A stretch of 41,784 bases of DNA from assembly GCF_012911875.1 (NCBI RefSeq), contig NZ_JAAXKZ010000044.1, positions 1-41,784 of the forward strand, in the 5' to 3' direction. Every line of letters begins with the position of its first letter. Position 1 is the stretch's first letter. The position numbers and the translations under genes were made by a program. Below are positions 10,083 to 18,084 of the stretch, piece after piece. The DNA comes from Pseudonocardia bannensis. Lineage in GTDB: Bacteria; Actinomycetota; Actinomycetes; Mycobacteriales; Pseudonocardiaceae. The notes beneath the pieces were generated by a model, which saw only the letters and a list, made by a program, of their open reading frames with translations, was not told the DNA's origin and made no database searches.

Positions 10083-10742
10083 GTGGGAATTCCGGCGTCG
10101 GTGTGGTTCCTCATCGCCCTGGTCGCGCTGCTGGTCGGCGGCGGCCTGCTGCTGGCCGATCGGGCCCGGGGCAGCGACGGCATGCGCGATCGCAAGCGCT
10201 GGGCCGCGTTGCGCGGGTGGGAGTACCTGGACAGCGATCCGGTGCTGCCCAGCCGCTGGCGCTACGGCACGATCCACCAGGGCGGGCCCGGGGTCGCCCG
10301 CAACCTGGTCAGCGGCTCGGTGCCCACCCCCGACGGACCGCGCCAGGCCTACGTCTTCGACCACGAGCAGGCCGGCCGGATCGGCTCGGTTCTCGCCGCC
10401 GTGCAGGTCCAGACACAGCTGCCCGCCGCGGTGGAGCTGCGGCTGCCGTCGGCCCCCCTGCCCGACGACGCCGGCCTCGACCTGCTGGAGCCGGTCGGGG
10501 ACCGCTACGCCTTCGTCTCCGACGCCGAGGCGGTCAAGCCGCTGCTGACCAACCGTCTCGCCGACGCCGGCAACGCGATCGGCGACGACGTCGAGCTGCT
10601 GTGGGCCGAGGACTCCTGGGTCCTCGCGGCCGCCCCGGCGGACTCCAGCCCCGAACGCCTGCAGGACCTGCTCGCCGACATGGCCGAGGTGGCCACCGCA
10701 CTCGAGCAGGGGCAGGGCGCCCGGCACCGCATGGGCCGCTGA
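10083..10742 (+). CDS. Uncharacterised N-terminally anchored membrane protein
   Basis: I do not recognise a named family. The 219-residue product has one N-terminal membrane helix (about residues 6-24, ASVWFLIALVALLVGGGLLL) with no lipobox, then a soluble alpha/beta domain of about 190 residues with a conserved-looking start RWAALRGWEYLDSD. Position between clpB and pyrE matches M. tuberculosis Rv0383c, also a predicted membrane or secreted protein of unknown role; this is inference from gene order. The start has no ribosome site and follows a -10-like TAGGCT by 7 nt, so leaderless translation is likely. Confidence 0.82.
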   Translation: MGIPASVWFLIALVALLVGGGLLLADRARGSDGMRDRKRWAALRGWEYLDSDPVLPSRWRYGTIHQGGPGVARNLVSGSVPTPDGPRQAYVFDHEQAGRIGSVLAAVQVQTQLPAAVELRLPSAPLPDDAGLDLLEPVGDRYAFVSDAEAVKPLLTNRLADAGNAIGDDVELLWAEDSWVLAAAPADSSPERLQDLLADMAEVATALEQGQGARHRMGR

Positions 10743-10819
10743 CCTGCGCCGTCGCCGCTCGAAGGGCCGGTCGGCCGGGGCGGAGGGAGATCACCGGCCG
10801 CGCCGTGCAGCGCGGCGGC

Positions 10820-10825
10820 TAGTGT
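10820..10825 (+). promoter_or_regulatory. -10-like TAGTGT, leaderless start candidate
   Basis: TAGTGT ends 7 nt before the GTG start of the SDR gene at 10833. There is no Shine-Dalgarno sequence and no clear -35. It is listed because the same spacing recurs at neighbouring genes. Confidence 0.5.
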
Positions 10826-10832
10826 CCCGGGC

Positions 10833-11606
10833 GTGCCCACCGCCCTCATCACCGGAGCCACGGCCGGCATCGGAGCCGCGTTCGCGGCCCGGCTGGCCGC
10901 CGACGGCCATGACCTTGTCCTGGTCGCGCGTGACGTCGAGCGGCTCGAGGCCACCGCCGTCCGCCTGCGTGCCCGCGGGGTCACGGTGCAGGTGCTGCCC
11001 GCCGACCTCGCCGATCGGGCCGGACGCGAGCGGGTGGCCGCACGGCTCACCGACCCCGACGTCGCCCCGGTCGACCTGCTGATCAACAACGCCGGGTTCG
11101 CGCTCAGCACCGGCTTCCTCGAAGCGGACGCGGACGCCCTGGCCCGTCAGCTCGCGGTCAACGTGACGAGCGTGCTGGAGCTGACCCGGGCGGCGCTGCC
11201 CGGGATGGTCGACCGCCGCCGCGGCGCGGTGGTCAACGTGTCGAGCGTGGCCGGCTTCCTGGCCGGGCGCGGCTCCACCTACAGCGCGGACAAGGCGTGG
11301 GTCACCACGTTCACCGAGGGTGTCGCGGCGTCGGTGGCGGGTACCGGGGTGCGTGCGCTGGTGCTCTGTCCGGGATTCGTGCGTACCGAGTTCCACTCCC
11401 GGGCCGGTATCGACGTCGGCGAGCGGACCGGCCCGCTCTGGCTCGACGCCGACCGGGTCGTGGACGAATGCCTGGCCGACCTGGCCCGGGGCCGGGTGCT
11501 CTCCGTGCCCAGCCCGCAGTACAAGGCGATCGTCGGCCTCGTCGACGTGCTGCCACGGGCGCTGCTGCGTCGGCTCACCGCCCGGTTCGACCGGGACCGC
11601 ACATGA
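10833..11606 (+). CDS. SDR-family NAD(P)-dependent oxidoreductase
   Basis: A 257-residue classical short-chain dehydrogenase with a Rossmann fold. The cofactor motif [12 protein letters not shown] is at about residues 7-18, NNAG near 86-89, the catalytic Ser in VNVSSVAGF, and YSADK (YxxxK) near 150-154. After the catalytic centre comes [11 protein letters not shown], typical of the family. The substrate is unknown; the sequence resembles the broad YqjQ/DltE-type group. The 41-nt gap to pyrE suggests co-transcription. Start GTG 10833 lacks a ribosome site and has TAGTGT 7 nt upstream. Confidence 0.92.
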   Translation: MPTALITGATAGIGAAFAARLAADGHDLVLVARDVERLEATAVRLRARGVTVQVLPADLADRAGRERVAARLTDPDVAPVDLLINNAGFALSTGFLEADADALARQLAVNVTSVLELTRAALPGMVDRRRGAVVNVSSVAGFLAGRGSTYSADKAWVTTFTEGVAASVAGTGVRALVLCPGFVRTEFHSRAGIDVGERTGPLWLDADRVVDECLADLARGRVLSVPSPQYKAIVGLVDVLPRALLRRLTARFDRDRT

Positions 11607-11647
11607 GCGAGCCCGGCCGCGCCGCCCGCCGTCGAGAAAGAGGAACC

Positions 11648-12217
11648 ATGAGCATCGATGACACCGAGCGTGAACGGCTGGCGGCACTGGTCCGTGAGCT
11701 GGGAGTGATCCACGAGCGGGTCACGCTGTCCTCCGGAGCCGAGGCCGACTACTACGTGGATCTGCGCCGGGTGACCCTGCACCACGAGGCCGCGCCGCTG
11801 ATCGGCCGGTTGCTGCGGGTGCTCACCGCGGACTGGGACTACGACGCCGTCGGCGGGCTCACCCTCGGCGCCGATCCGGTCGCCACCGCCATCCTGCACG
11901 CCACGGCCGCCGAACGGGCCGCGGCGCCCGAGACGCCACCGATCGACGCCTTCGTCGTCCGCAAGGCGACCAAGCAGCACGGCATGCAGCGCCAGGTGGA
12001 GGGCCCCGACATCGCCGGTCGCCGGGTGCTCGTCGTCGAGGACACCTCGACCACCGGCGGATCCGTGCTCACTGCGGTGAAGGCGGCCCGGGAGACCGGC
12101 GCGACCGTGGTCGGTGTCGTGACCGTCGTCGACCGCGACACCGGGGCCAAGGAGGCGATCGAGGCCGAGGACGTCCCCTACCGCGCGTTGCTCGGGCTGG
12201 CCGACATCGGCCTGTGA
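11648..12217 (+). CDS. pyrE: Orotate phosphoribosyltransferase
   Basis: Transfers phosphoribose from PRPP to orotate, giving OMP, in pyrimidine synthesis. The 189-residue product has a hood region with SSGAEADYYVDLRRVTLH, the catalytic loop FVVRKATKQHGMQRQVEG, and the PRPP motif VLVVEDTSTTGGS, followed by ATVVGVVTVVDR. The ATG has AGAGGA 5 nt upstream. The long in-frame extension toward 11297 lies inside the SDR gene and is not part of it. Neighbourhood with clpB matches mycobacteria (Rv0382c/Rv0384c). Confidence 0.96.
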   Translation: MSIDDTERERLAALVRELGVIHERVTLSSGAEADYYVDLRRVTLHHEAAPLIGRLLRVLTADWDYDAVGGLTLGADPVATAILHATAAERAAAPETPPIDAFVVRKATKQHGMQRQVEGPDIAGRRVLVVEDTSTTGGSVLTAVKAARETGATVVGVVTVVDRDTGAKEAIEAEDVPYRALLGLADIGL

Positions 12218-12222
12218 GCAGC

Positions 12223-12260
12223 GGCCGGCGGTGGATCCGGGGTCAGGACCGCCGCCGGCC
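12223..12260. terminator. Hairpin between convergent pyrE and DUF4142 gene
   Basis: GGCCGGCGG (12223-12231) pairs with CCGCCGGCC (12252-12260) across a 20-nt loop that contains the stop of the minus-strand gene. It is the only stem in the 25-bp gap and a plausible but weak terminator. Confidence 0.4.
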
Positions 12261-13163
12261 CGACATCGCCTCGTCCTGGTCGAGGGACCGCAGCGGGTCG
12301 ACCGATCTGCCCAGCGGGTACTGCGATGTCGCGTTGCGGCCGATCGAGTGCCGAGGCCCCTGCTCGGGCGCGAGCCGGGGGGCGGGCAGCACCACCTCCG
12401 AGCTGGTGCGGCGGCCGTCGCGGCGGTCGCTGCGGCGCTCACCCTGGCGCCCGCGCAGGGTCCGGAGCAGCCCGATGACGGTCCCGACCAGCCCCAGGAA
12501 GACGATCCCCGGCACGACCAGATCGCTGACATCGCGGTTGGCCAGCGGCGCGGGTGTCGTCTCGAGCTGCGGTTCGGGCAGTGCCTCGTAGTCGACCAGC
12601 CCGGTGCTCTCCAGGTGCTCGATGTGCCGGGCGACGAAGACCTGGGCGATGTCGGCGAAGTCGCGGATGGCCTGGTTGCGGGTCCCGGTGCGGACCTGGG
12701 CGATCACCGGCAGGACCGTTCCGTGGGCCTGGCGGAGCCGGTTGACGGCGACCCGGTCGTACTGCGACCCGGTCTGAGCCGCGATCTCGGCCATCCACCC
12801 CTGCTGCTGGTCGCTGGGCAGGCTGGGCAGGACCACCCCGAGCTGTCCTGCCGTCGCCCGCACGATGCCGTCCAGCTCGGTGTGCTCGGCGGCGAGGATG
12901 CCGCCGAGCTCGCGGACGTCCTCGCTCGTGGCCTGCTGCTGCATCTGCTGACCGGTCGGGATCTCCCAGAGCCCGGCCTGCCGGACCTTGACCAGCAGCT
13001 CGCGGTCGGCCGGGCCGAGTACACCGGTCTCGGTCTGTACCCGGCGATCCGAGAAGCCGGAACCAGGCCCGAAGGTCCAGGACTGGAACACCGACGCCGC
13101 CACGGCGACGATGATCGCGGCCAGGACGCTCCAGCGGACGGCTCGGGGGATGCGCCGCAACAT
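12243..13163 (-). CDS. DUF4142 domain membrane protein
   Basis: A 306-residue protein with an N-terminal membrane helix (about 10-28), an extracytoplasmic ferritin-like helical DUF4142 region (about 48-195: LGPADRELLVKVRQAGLWEI, AAEHTELDGIVR, RQAHGTVLPVIA), a second membrane helix near the C-terminus (VPGIVFLGLVGTVIGLL, about 215-231) and a basic disordered cytosolic tail. The domain's function is unknown. It follows the ferric-reductase-like gene by 24 nt on the same strand, so the two probably form one transcript and may both act in redox at the membrane. ATG 13163 has AGGAAGG 8 nt upstream. Confidence 0.87.
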   Translation of the reverse strand: MLRRIPRAVRWSVLAAIIVAVAASVFQSWTFGPGSGFSDRRVQTETGVLGPADRELLVKVRQAGLWEIPTGQQMQQQATSEDVRELGGILAAEHTELDGIVRATAGQLGVVLPSLPSDQQQGWMAEIAAQTGSQYDRVAVNRLRQAHGTVLPVIAQVRTGTRNQAIRDFADIAQVFVARHIEHLESTGLVDYEALPEPQLETTPAPLANRDVSDLVVPGIVFLGLVGTVIGLLRTLRGRQGERRSDRRDGRRTSSEVVLPAPRLAPEQGPRHSIGRNATSQYPLGRSVDPLRSLDQDEAMSGRRRS

Positions 13164-13187
13164 GGGACTGCCTTCCTGCAGGTGATG

Positions 13188-14510
13188 TCAGACCATTCCG
13201 AACAGCTCGGTGTGGATCCGCTCGGCGGGAACGCCCAACGCATCGAGGGCGTCCAGGGCGGACTCGACCAGTGACGGCGGCCCGCAGATGAAGTAGTCGA
13301 GATGATCACGGCGGAAGTCGCCCGGGAGCACGGTTGCGAGCAGCGCGCCGTCGATGCCGCCGGTCTCGCCCTCCCAGCCGGCCGGGGGCCGGCGCAGCAC
13401 CTCGATGACCTCGAGGTCGATCTTGCGGCGCATCTCCGCGAGCTCGCTGCGGAACAGCAGGTCGGCGGGCGTACCGGCGACGACGATGAACTTGTGCGGG
13501 CGCCGGTCCCGGCGATGGGCCAGGGTGCGCATCATGCTCATCATCGGCGTCACGCCCACCCCGCCGGCGATCAGCACCAGCCCGCTGGAGGTGACGAAGT
13601 CGGCGGTGAACGAGCCGTACGGGCCGTCCACCCACACCGAGCTGCCGGGCTGCAGCGCCCGGATCTGCTCGGTGAAGTCGCCCGCGTGCCGGATGGTGAA
13701 CTCCACGGACTGGTGCTGGTGGGCGCCGGAGGCGATCGTGAACGGGTGCTCCTCCGCGGCGGTGCGCTCCAGCCGTAACCAGGCGAACTGGCCGGGCGCG
13801 AACTGGAGGGCCGGGGCGGTCCCGGCGCGCCGCCGGGGTTCGAGCACGAGGGTGCTGATCGACGGGTTCTCCGGGCGGACCTCGCGGACCAGGAACTCCG
13901 ACGCCGGGTCGAGCATGGACCGCCACACCCAGCGCATCGTGAACACCCCGAGCAGGAGCATGCCGAGCAGGACCAGCACCGGGCCGATCACGCCGTCGAG
14001 GACGAGATGCTCGAGCCACCAGACGTGCAGCGCCGAGAACCCGAGCACGGCCGTGGCCAGCACGAGGTGCAGCCATCGCCAGGTCTCGTAGGGCAGGCCG
14101 AGGCGCTCCCGTCGGGCGGTCAGGGGCACCAGCGCGGCCAGCGCCAGCGAGGCGGCCGTGGCCGCCTGCGCCCGGGGCGGTGCCGTGAAGATGTTGAGCA
14201 GGGCGATCTTCGCCGGATCGGCCGCGATCACGAAGGCCAGGTGCGTGGCGATGAGCACGGCCGTCAGGACGCCGAGATAGCGGTGGATGCCGATCACGTT
14301 CTCGATGCCGAACGCCCGGGTCAGCGACCGCATCCGCGACGGCAGCGCCGCCGTGCAGATCAGCGCGGAGAGCGCCAGCAGCCCGGTGATGATCGAGAGC
14401 TGGCGCCAGAGGCCCATGGGCTCGGCTCGGGGGAGCCACAGCAGCACCGGACCGAGCAGCACGGCCAGCAACACCGCGGTCCACCCAGCCTGGGCCGTCG
14501 TCCGACTCAC
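13188..14510 (-). CDS. Ferric-reductase-like transmembrane flavoprotein
   Basis: An integral membrane oxidoreductase of about 440 residues that moves electrons from cytosolic NAD(P)H through FAD to heme and an outside acceptor. The N-terminal half has about six membrane helices with likely heme histidines (HRYLGVLTAVLIATHLAF; RWLHLVLATAVLGFSALHVWW). The C-terminal half is a ferredoxin-NADP reductase module with FAD motif HPFTIAS, the glycine motif IAGGVGVTPMMSMM and FICGPPSLVESALD. Start GTG 14510 gives a normal N-terminus, but an in-frame GTG at 14594 would add 28 residues. It diverges from the lipoprotein gene, with a 20-bp palindrome at 14763-14782 between them. The acceptor is not known. 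Confidence 0.88.
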   Translation of the reverse strand: MSRTTAQAGWTAVLLAVLLGPVLLWLPRAEPMGLWRQLSIITGLLALSALICTAALPSRMRSLTRAFGIENVIGIHRYLGVLTAVLIATHLAFVIAADPAKIALLNIFTAPPRAQAATAASLALAALVPLTARRERLGLPYETWRWLHLVLATAVLGFSALHVWWLEHLVLDGVIGPVLVLLGMLLLGVFTMRWVWRSMLDPASEFLVREVRPENPSISTLVLEPRRRAGTAPALQFAPGQFAWLRLERTAAEEHPFTIASGAHQHQSVEFTIRHAGDFTEQIRALQPGSSVWVDGPYGSFTADFVTSSGLVLIAGGVGVTPMMSMMRTLAHRRDRRPHKFIVVAGTPADLLFRSELAEMRRKIDLEVIEVLRRPPAGWEGETGGIDGALLATVLPGDFRRDHLDYFICGPPSLVESALDALDALGVPAERIHTELFGMV

Positions 14511-14762
14511 AGCGGGGGACCGTATGCAACGCCCCGGCGATCCGAGCCGAAGCTGAGAGATCAGCGGCCCGTGGTCGCCCACGTTCCGGGTCACCGTCGA
14601 CGAGCGGCGCCCGATTGCTCCGAACGTCGTGGCAATTGCGCCGTTCGCTCTGTAACACCCTCAGGTTGGCCGTGGATCTTCTCAGCGAGCCGACCGTTCG
14701 TCGACGGAACGATCACCGCCGGCGCAGTCGAGGCAACCTCAGCCGCTCCCGCTGCCCGTCGT

Positions 14763-14782
14763 ACCTGTCGGCTCCGACAGGT
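14763..14782. promoter_or_regulatory. 20-bp perfect palindrome, candidate operator
   Basis: ACCTGTCGG and CCGACAGGT are exact inverted repeats separated by CT. The two-base centre makes an RNA hairpin unlikely and a DNA-binding dimer likely. It sits in the 390-bp gap 14511-14900 between the divergent reductase and lipoprotein genes. Apart from this palindrome I see no gene or repeat in that gap. Confidence 0.6.
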
Positions 14783-14900
14783 CCTCCATGGGCCGAACGG
14801 TGGGTTCGGAGCGCGGATGATCGCAGCCTGATCGGTGCAGTCCCGCAGCGGTTTCGTGGCGCATACTTCAGGTCACGGATGGGTCACGGCGGGAGGTCCG

Positions 14901-15590
14901 ATGGCTATCCTGACTGGTAAGAGCGCTATGCGCGGGTGGTCTGGACTGTCCGTCGTGGTCTTCGTGATCCTGGCCGGATTCGGGCTCGTCGGCTGCGGAG
15001 CGCCTGCGTTCACCTACGTGACCAACTCCGGCGACCGCACCTATCTCAAGGTTCCGGCCAGCTGGCAGCAGATCGACAGCCAGGAGCTCGCCCGGGCGAT
15101 CGGCGTGGACCCCTCCTCCGGCGGCCAGGCGGGCCTCTGGATGGTCGGCTACGACGCCGACATCAGCCCGTCGCCGGTGCACCTGTTCGGTCCGCACACC
15201 CCGGCGCCCGCGGTCTTCGTCGGCGTGAAGGCGATCCCGCCCGCCGCCCGCGGCCAGCTCTCGCTGGACACGCTGCGCGACATCTTCTACCCCGTGTCAC
15301 CGACGGCGCGCCAGCAGCTCGGCATGAGGGCCACGTCCACGAAGACGGACTTCGCGCTGCTCGCGGACGAGGTGCTCACCCCCGGGCACGGGTTGCGCGG
15401 GGTGCACGTCGTCTACCGCTACCGGCAGGCCACCGGGCCCGCGCAGATCGTCGATCAGACCGGCTACCTCAACGACGACGCCAGCAAGCTCTACGTCGCG
15501 TTCGTGCGCTGCTCCAGTGAGTGCTACCAGCAGCGTCAGCAGGAGATCCAGAACGTGGTGTCCTCATTCACCGTCCGGGAGACCCCATGA
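14901..15590 (+). CDS. Putative lipoprotein coupled to FtsH-like protease
   Basis: A 229-residue exported protein of no family I recognise. It has a membrane-spanning signal sequence with lipobox LVGC, acylated Cys at residue 32, followed by a beta-rich domain beginning TYLKVPASWQQIDS. The look is of a surface or periplasm-facing lipoprotein related to the PsbP/LpqN-type folds used by actinobacteria, but I cannot assign it. ATG 14901 has GGGAGG upstream. Its stop overlaps the start of the FtsH-like gene in ATGA, so the two are translated together and probably work together at the membrane. Confidence 0.85.
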   Translation: MAILTGKSAMRGWSGLSVVVFVILAGFGLVGCGAPAFTYVTNSGDRTYLKVPASWQQIDSQELARAIGVDPSSGGQAGLWMVGYDADISPSPVHLFGPHTPAPAVFVGVKAIPPAARGQLSLDTLRDIFYPVSPTARQQLGMRATSTKTDFALLADEVLTPGHGLRGVHVVYRYRQATGPAQIVDQTGYLNDDASKLYVAFVRCSSECYQQRQQEIQNVVSSFTVRETP

Positions 15591-17983
15591 CCGCTCCGGC
15601 AGCACCGCAACCGGAGGGCCTGAGCCCTCCGGACCCCCACGAGCCGGGTCCGTCCCGGCCCCGGCCGACCCGCAAGAAGATGTCACCGTGGGACCGCATC
15701 CGGCTCCTGCTGCTGTTCGTCGTCGCCTTCCTGGTCGTGGTGTGGGCGGCGATGGCGGACAACCCGCTGCTGCCGTTCGCCGACTCCGTGCGCATCGAGG
15801 CCGTCGAGACCCGGTGGCTGCTGTGGCTGGCGGGCCTCGAGCTGCTCCGCCAGCTGCACTTCCTCGTCTGCGAGCACTGGTCGGGCTACCACCGGTTCTG
15901 GAGCGAGCGGGTGTTCGGCGGTATCGACCGGCTGCTGCGCAGGCGGTTGTCCGACTGGACCCGGTTCCGCCTGGGCCGGCTGCTCAAGATCGCGGCCTTC
16001 CTCGCGGTGTTCGCCCTGGTCGCGGCGCAGATCCTGGGCACCTCGCCGGTGCTCGCCCTGTTCCAGCTGCCGGCGTTGGTGTGGTCGGCGATGCCGTTGA
16101 TCCTGCAGCTGGCGTTCGCGTTCTTCTTCATCGCGTTCCAGTTCATCGGCCTGTTCTGGCTGCTGTCGCGCGGCGGCATCGACACCTACTACCCCGACGA
16201 CATCAAGACCCGCTTCCGCGGCGTCTGGGGCCAGGACCACGTCGTCGAACGGATCAAGGAGAACATCCTGTTCCTGGAGAAGCCCGACGAGATCGAGCGC
16301 AAGGGCGGCTACGTTCCCGGCGGCATCCTGCTGTGGGGACCGCCCGGCACCGGCAAGACGCTGATGGCCGAGGCGGTGGCCGGCGAGACGGGCCGACCGT
16401 ACGTGTTCGTCGATCCCGGCGCGTTCATCAACATGTTCATGGGCATCGGGATCCTGAAGGTCAAGGTGCTGTTCCGGAAGCTGCGCAAGCTCGCCCTGCG
16501 CTACGGCGGGGTCATCGTCTTCTTCGACGAGGCGGACGCGCTGGGCAACCGCGGCACGCTGGCCCAGGTCGGGCCGGGTGGGGGACGCGGCATCGGGCAC
16601 CGGCCCCCGTTCCAGCCGACCGGCTGCCACGGCCACACCTACCTGTCCGGGCAGACCCGGTGGCTGCTCGCCCGCGAGGCGCTCAGCAGCGCCCCGTCCG
16701 AGGAACCGGACACCCGCCGGAGTCGCTTCATGATGGGCGGGCTGGCCGGCGGCGGGGCGGGATCGGGCACCTTGCAGGCCCTGCTCACCGAACTGTCGGG
16801 GTTGAAGAAGCCGCGCGGGCTGATCAACCGCTGGGGACGCCGGGCGCTGGGCATGCGGCCCAAACCACCGCCGCAGTACCGGATCCTGGTCATGATGGCG
16901 ACCAACATGCCGGAGGCCCTCGACGAGGCGCTGCTGCGGCCGGGGCGCATCGATCGCATCTACAAGGTGGGCTATCCGAGCAAGGCCGGCCGGATCCGCA
17001 CCTACCAGGGCTACTTCGACCAGGTGCCGCACGAGATCACCGCCGACCAGCTCGACAAGCTGGCCACGATCACGCCCTATGCAACCGGCGCGACGATCAA
17101 GGACCTGGTCAACGAGGCACTGATCATCGCCATCCGCGACGGCCGCGACGTCATCACCTGGCGCGACGTGATCCGGGCCAAGCAGCTCAAGGACCTCGGC
17201 CCGCCCGAGGACGTCGAGTACATCGAGCGGGAGCGGCACGCCGTCGCGATGCACGAGGGCTGCCATGCCGTCGTCGCGTTCCGGGTGCGCCAGCACATGG
17301 AGATCGATCTCGCGACCATCGAGAAGGGCAGCGACTACCTCGGCATGGTCGCCAGCATCCCGCCCGAGGACCAGTTCACCCGGTGGCGCTCGGAGTTCGA
17401 GGCCGACATCCTCGTCTCGCTCGCGTCGCTGGCCGGGGAACGGATGTTCTTCGACGGCGACTCGTCGTCGGGTGTGTCCGGCGACCTCGAGTCGGCCACC
17501 ACCCTGGCCTCGTTCATGGAGGGGTTCTGGGGGATGGGTTCGACCGTGTCGTCGTACTCGACGGCACGGCGGCTCGAGGTGGGCAGCCCGGGCGGGCGCG
17601 GTGGGGCCGGCAAGCAGGCCGAGACCCCGGAGGCGGTGGTCCGCACGGCACTCGCCGACCGTATCGAGGACCAGCTCTCGGTGCTGCTGGAGCGGGCCGA
17701 GGCGATCCTGCGGGACAACCGCTCCGCGGTGCTCGCCATCGCGCACGCCCTGGAGACGCACAAGACGCTCTCCGGCGAGGACGTCGAGGCGGTGCTCGAG
17801 GGCAGGCCGGGGACCGCCGTCGACGGCCGGATCTACACCGATCCGCAGTTCGCGAACCTGCTGGAGGAGTACCACGCGGCGGCGGTCGGGGCGCACCACG
17901 GGCACACCGCGGTCCAGCTCACCCTGCCCGGCGTGCGCCGGGAGGAGGCCACCACGGCGGCCGCCGCCCAGCACCCCCAATAA
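15587..17983 (+). CDS. Atypical FtsH-like membrane AAA+ zinc protease
   Basis: A 798-residue membrane AAA+ protein with an M41-type protease domain. N-terminal helices lie at about 38-56, 77-93, 133-151 and 165-194, unlike the two helices and outside domain of FtsH. The AAA domain has Walker A GPPGTGKT (251-258), Walker B IVFFDEADALG (310-320) and arginine fingers in RPGRIDR. About 110 residues lie between Walker B and MMATN (436), far more than usual and including a Gly-rich stretch. The protease site is complete: HEGCH (556-560) and a zinc Asp in GDLESAT (633). The pore motif reads FMGIG instead of FVGVG. It is coupled by an ATGA overlap to an upstream lipoprotein. It is likely a second, specialised FtsH. 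Confidence 0.9.
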   Translation: MTAPAAPQPEGLSPPDPHEPGPSRPRPTRKKMSPWDRIRLLLLFVVAFLVVVWAAMADNPLLPFADSVRIEAVETRWLLWLAGLELLRQLHFLVCEHWSGYHRFWSERVFGGIDRLLRRRLSDWTRFRLGRLLKIAAFLAVFALVAAQILGTSPVLALFQLPALVWSAMPLILQLAFAFFFIAFQFIGLFWLLSRGGIDTYYPDDIKTRFRGVWGQDHVVERIKENILFLEKPDEIERKGGYVPGGILLWGPPGTGKTLMAEAVAGETGRPYVFVDPGAFINMFMGIGILKVKVLFRKLRKLALRYGGVIVFFDEADALGNRGTLAQVGPGGGRGIGHRPPFQPTGCHGHTYLSGQTRWLLAREALSSAPSEEPDTRRSRFMMGGLAGGGAGSGTLQALLTELSGLKKPRGLINRWGRRALGMRPKPPPQYRILVMMATNMPEALDEALLRPGRIDRIYKVGYPSKAGRIRTYQGYFDQVPHEITADQLDKLATITPYATGATIKDLVNEALIIAIRDGRDVITWRDVIRAKQLKDLGPPEDVEYIERERHAVAMHEGCHAVVAFRVRQHMEIDLATIEKGSDYLGMVASIPPEDQFTRWRSEFEADILVSLASLAGERMFFDGDSSSGVSGDLESATTLASFMEGFWGMGSTVSSYSTARRLEVGSPGGRGGAGKQAETPEAVVRTALADRIEDQLSVLLERAEAILRDNRSAVLAIAHALETHKTLSGEDVEAVLEGRPGTAVDGRIYTDPQFANLLEEYHAAAVGAHHGHTAVQLTLPGVRREEATTAAAAQHPQ

Positions 17984-17985
17984 CC

Positions 17986-18037
17986 CGCGAGTCGGGGTAT
18001 CCACGCGGGCGAGTCGGGGTGATCCCGCGGACTCGCG
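17986..18037. repeat. 22-bp repeat cluster downstream of the FtsH-like gene
   Basis: Two cores of the CGCGAGTCGGGGT type at 17986 and 18008 are exactly 22 bp apart. A third core in the opposite sense (GACTCGCG at 18030-18037) falls in the next 22-bp register. The first core begins 2 bp after the stop codon. It is the same family as the arrays at 9-90 and 9635-10002. Confidence 0.88.
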
Positions 18038-18084
18038 GAGCACGTGCCGCGGAGCCGCCGCTCACGTCACGGCATCATCGGGAC

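Noticed and set aside
14740..14753. Iron box (IdeR/DtxR) beside the ferric-reductase-like gene
   Set aside because: The segment around AGGCAACCTC matches only a few consensus positions, too few to claim iron control.
14615..14920. 101-codon ORF in the gap before the lipoprotein
   Set aside because: No ribosome site, Arg-rich composition, overlaps the candidate operator and the start of the lipoprotein gene.
15517..18084. Frame open from 15517 into the methyltransferase gene (1083 codons)
   Set aside because: The part before 18085 is an Arg/Pro-rich shadow of the FtsH-like gene in another frame. It is not a fusion protein.
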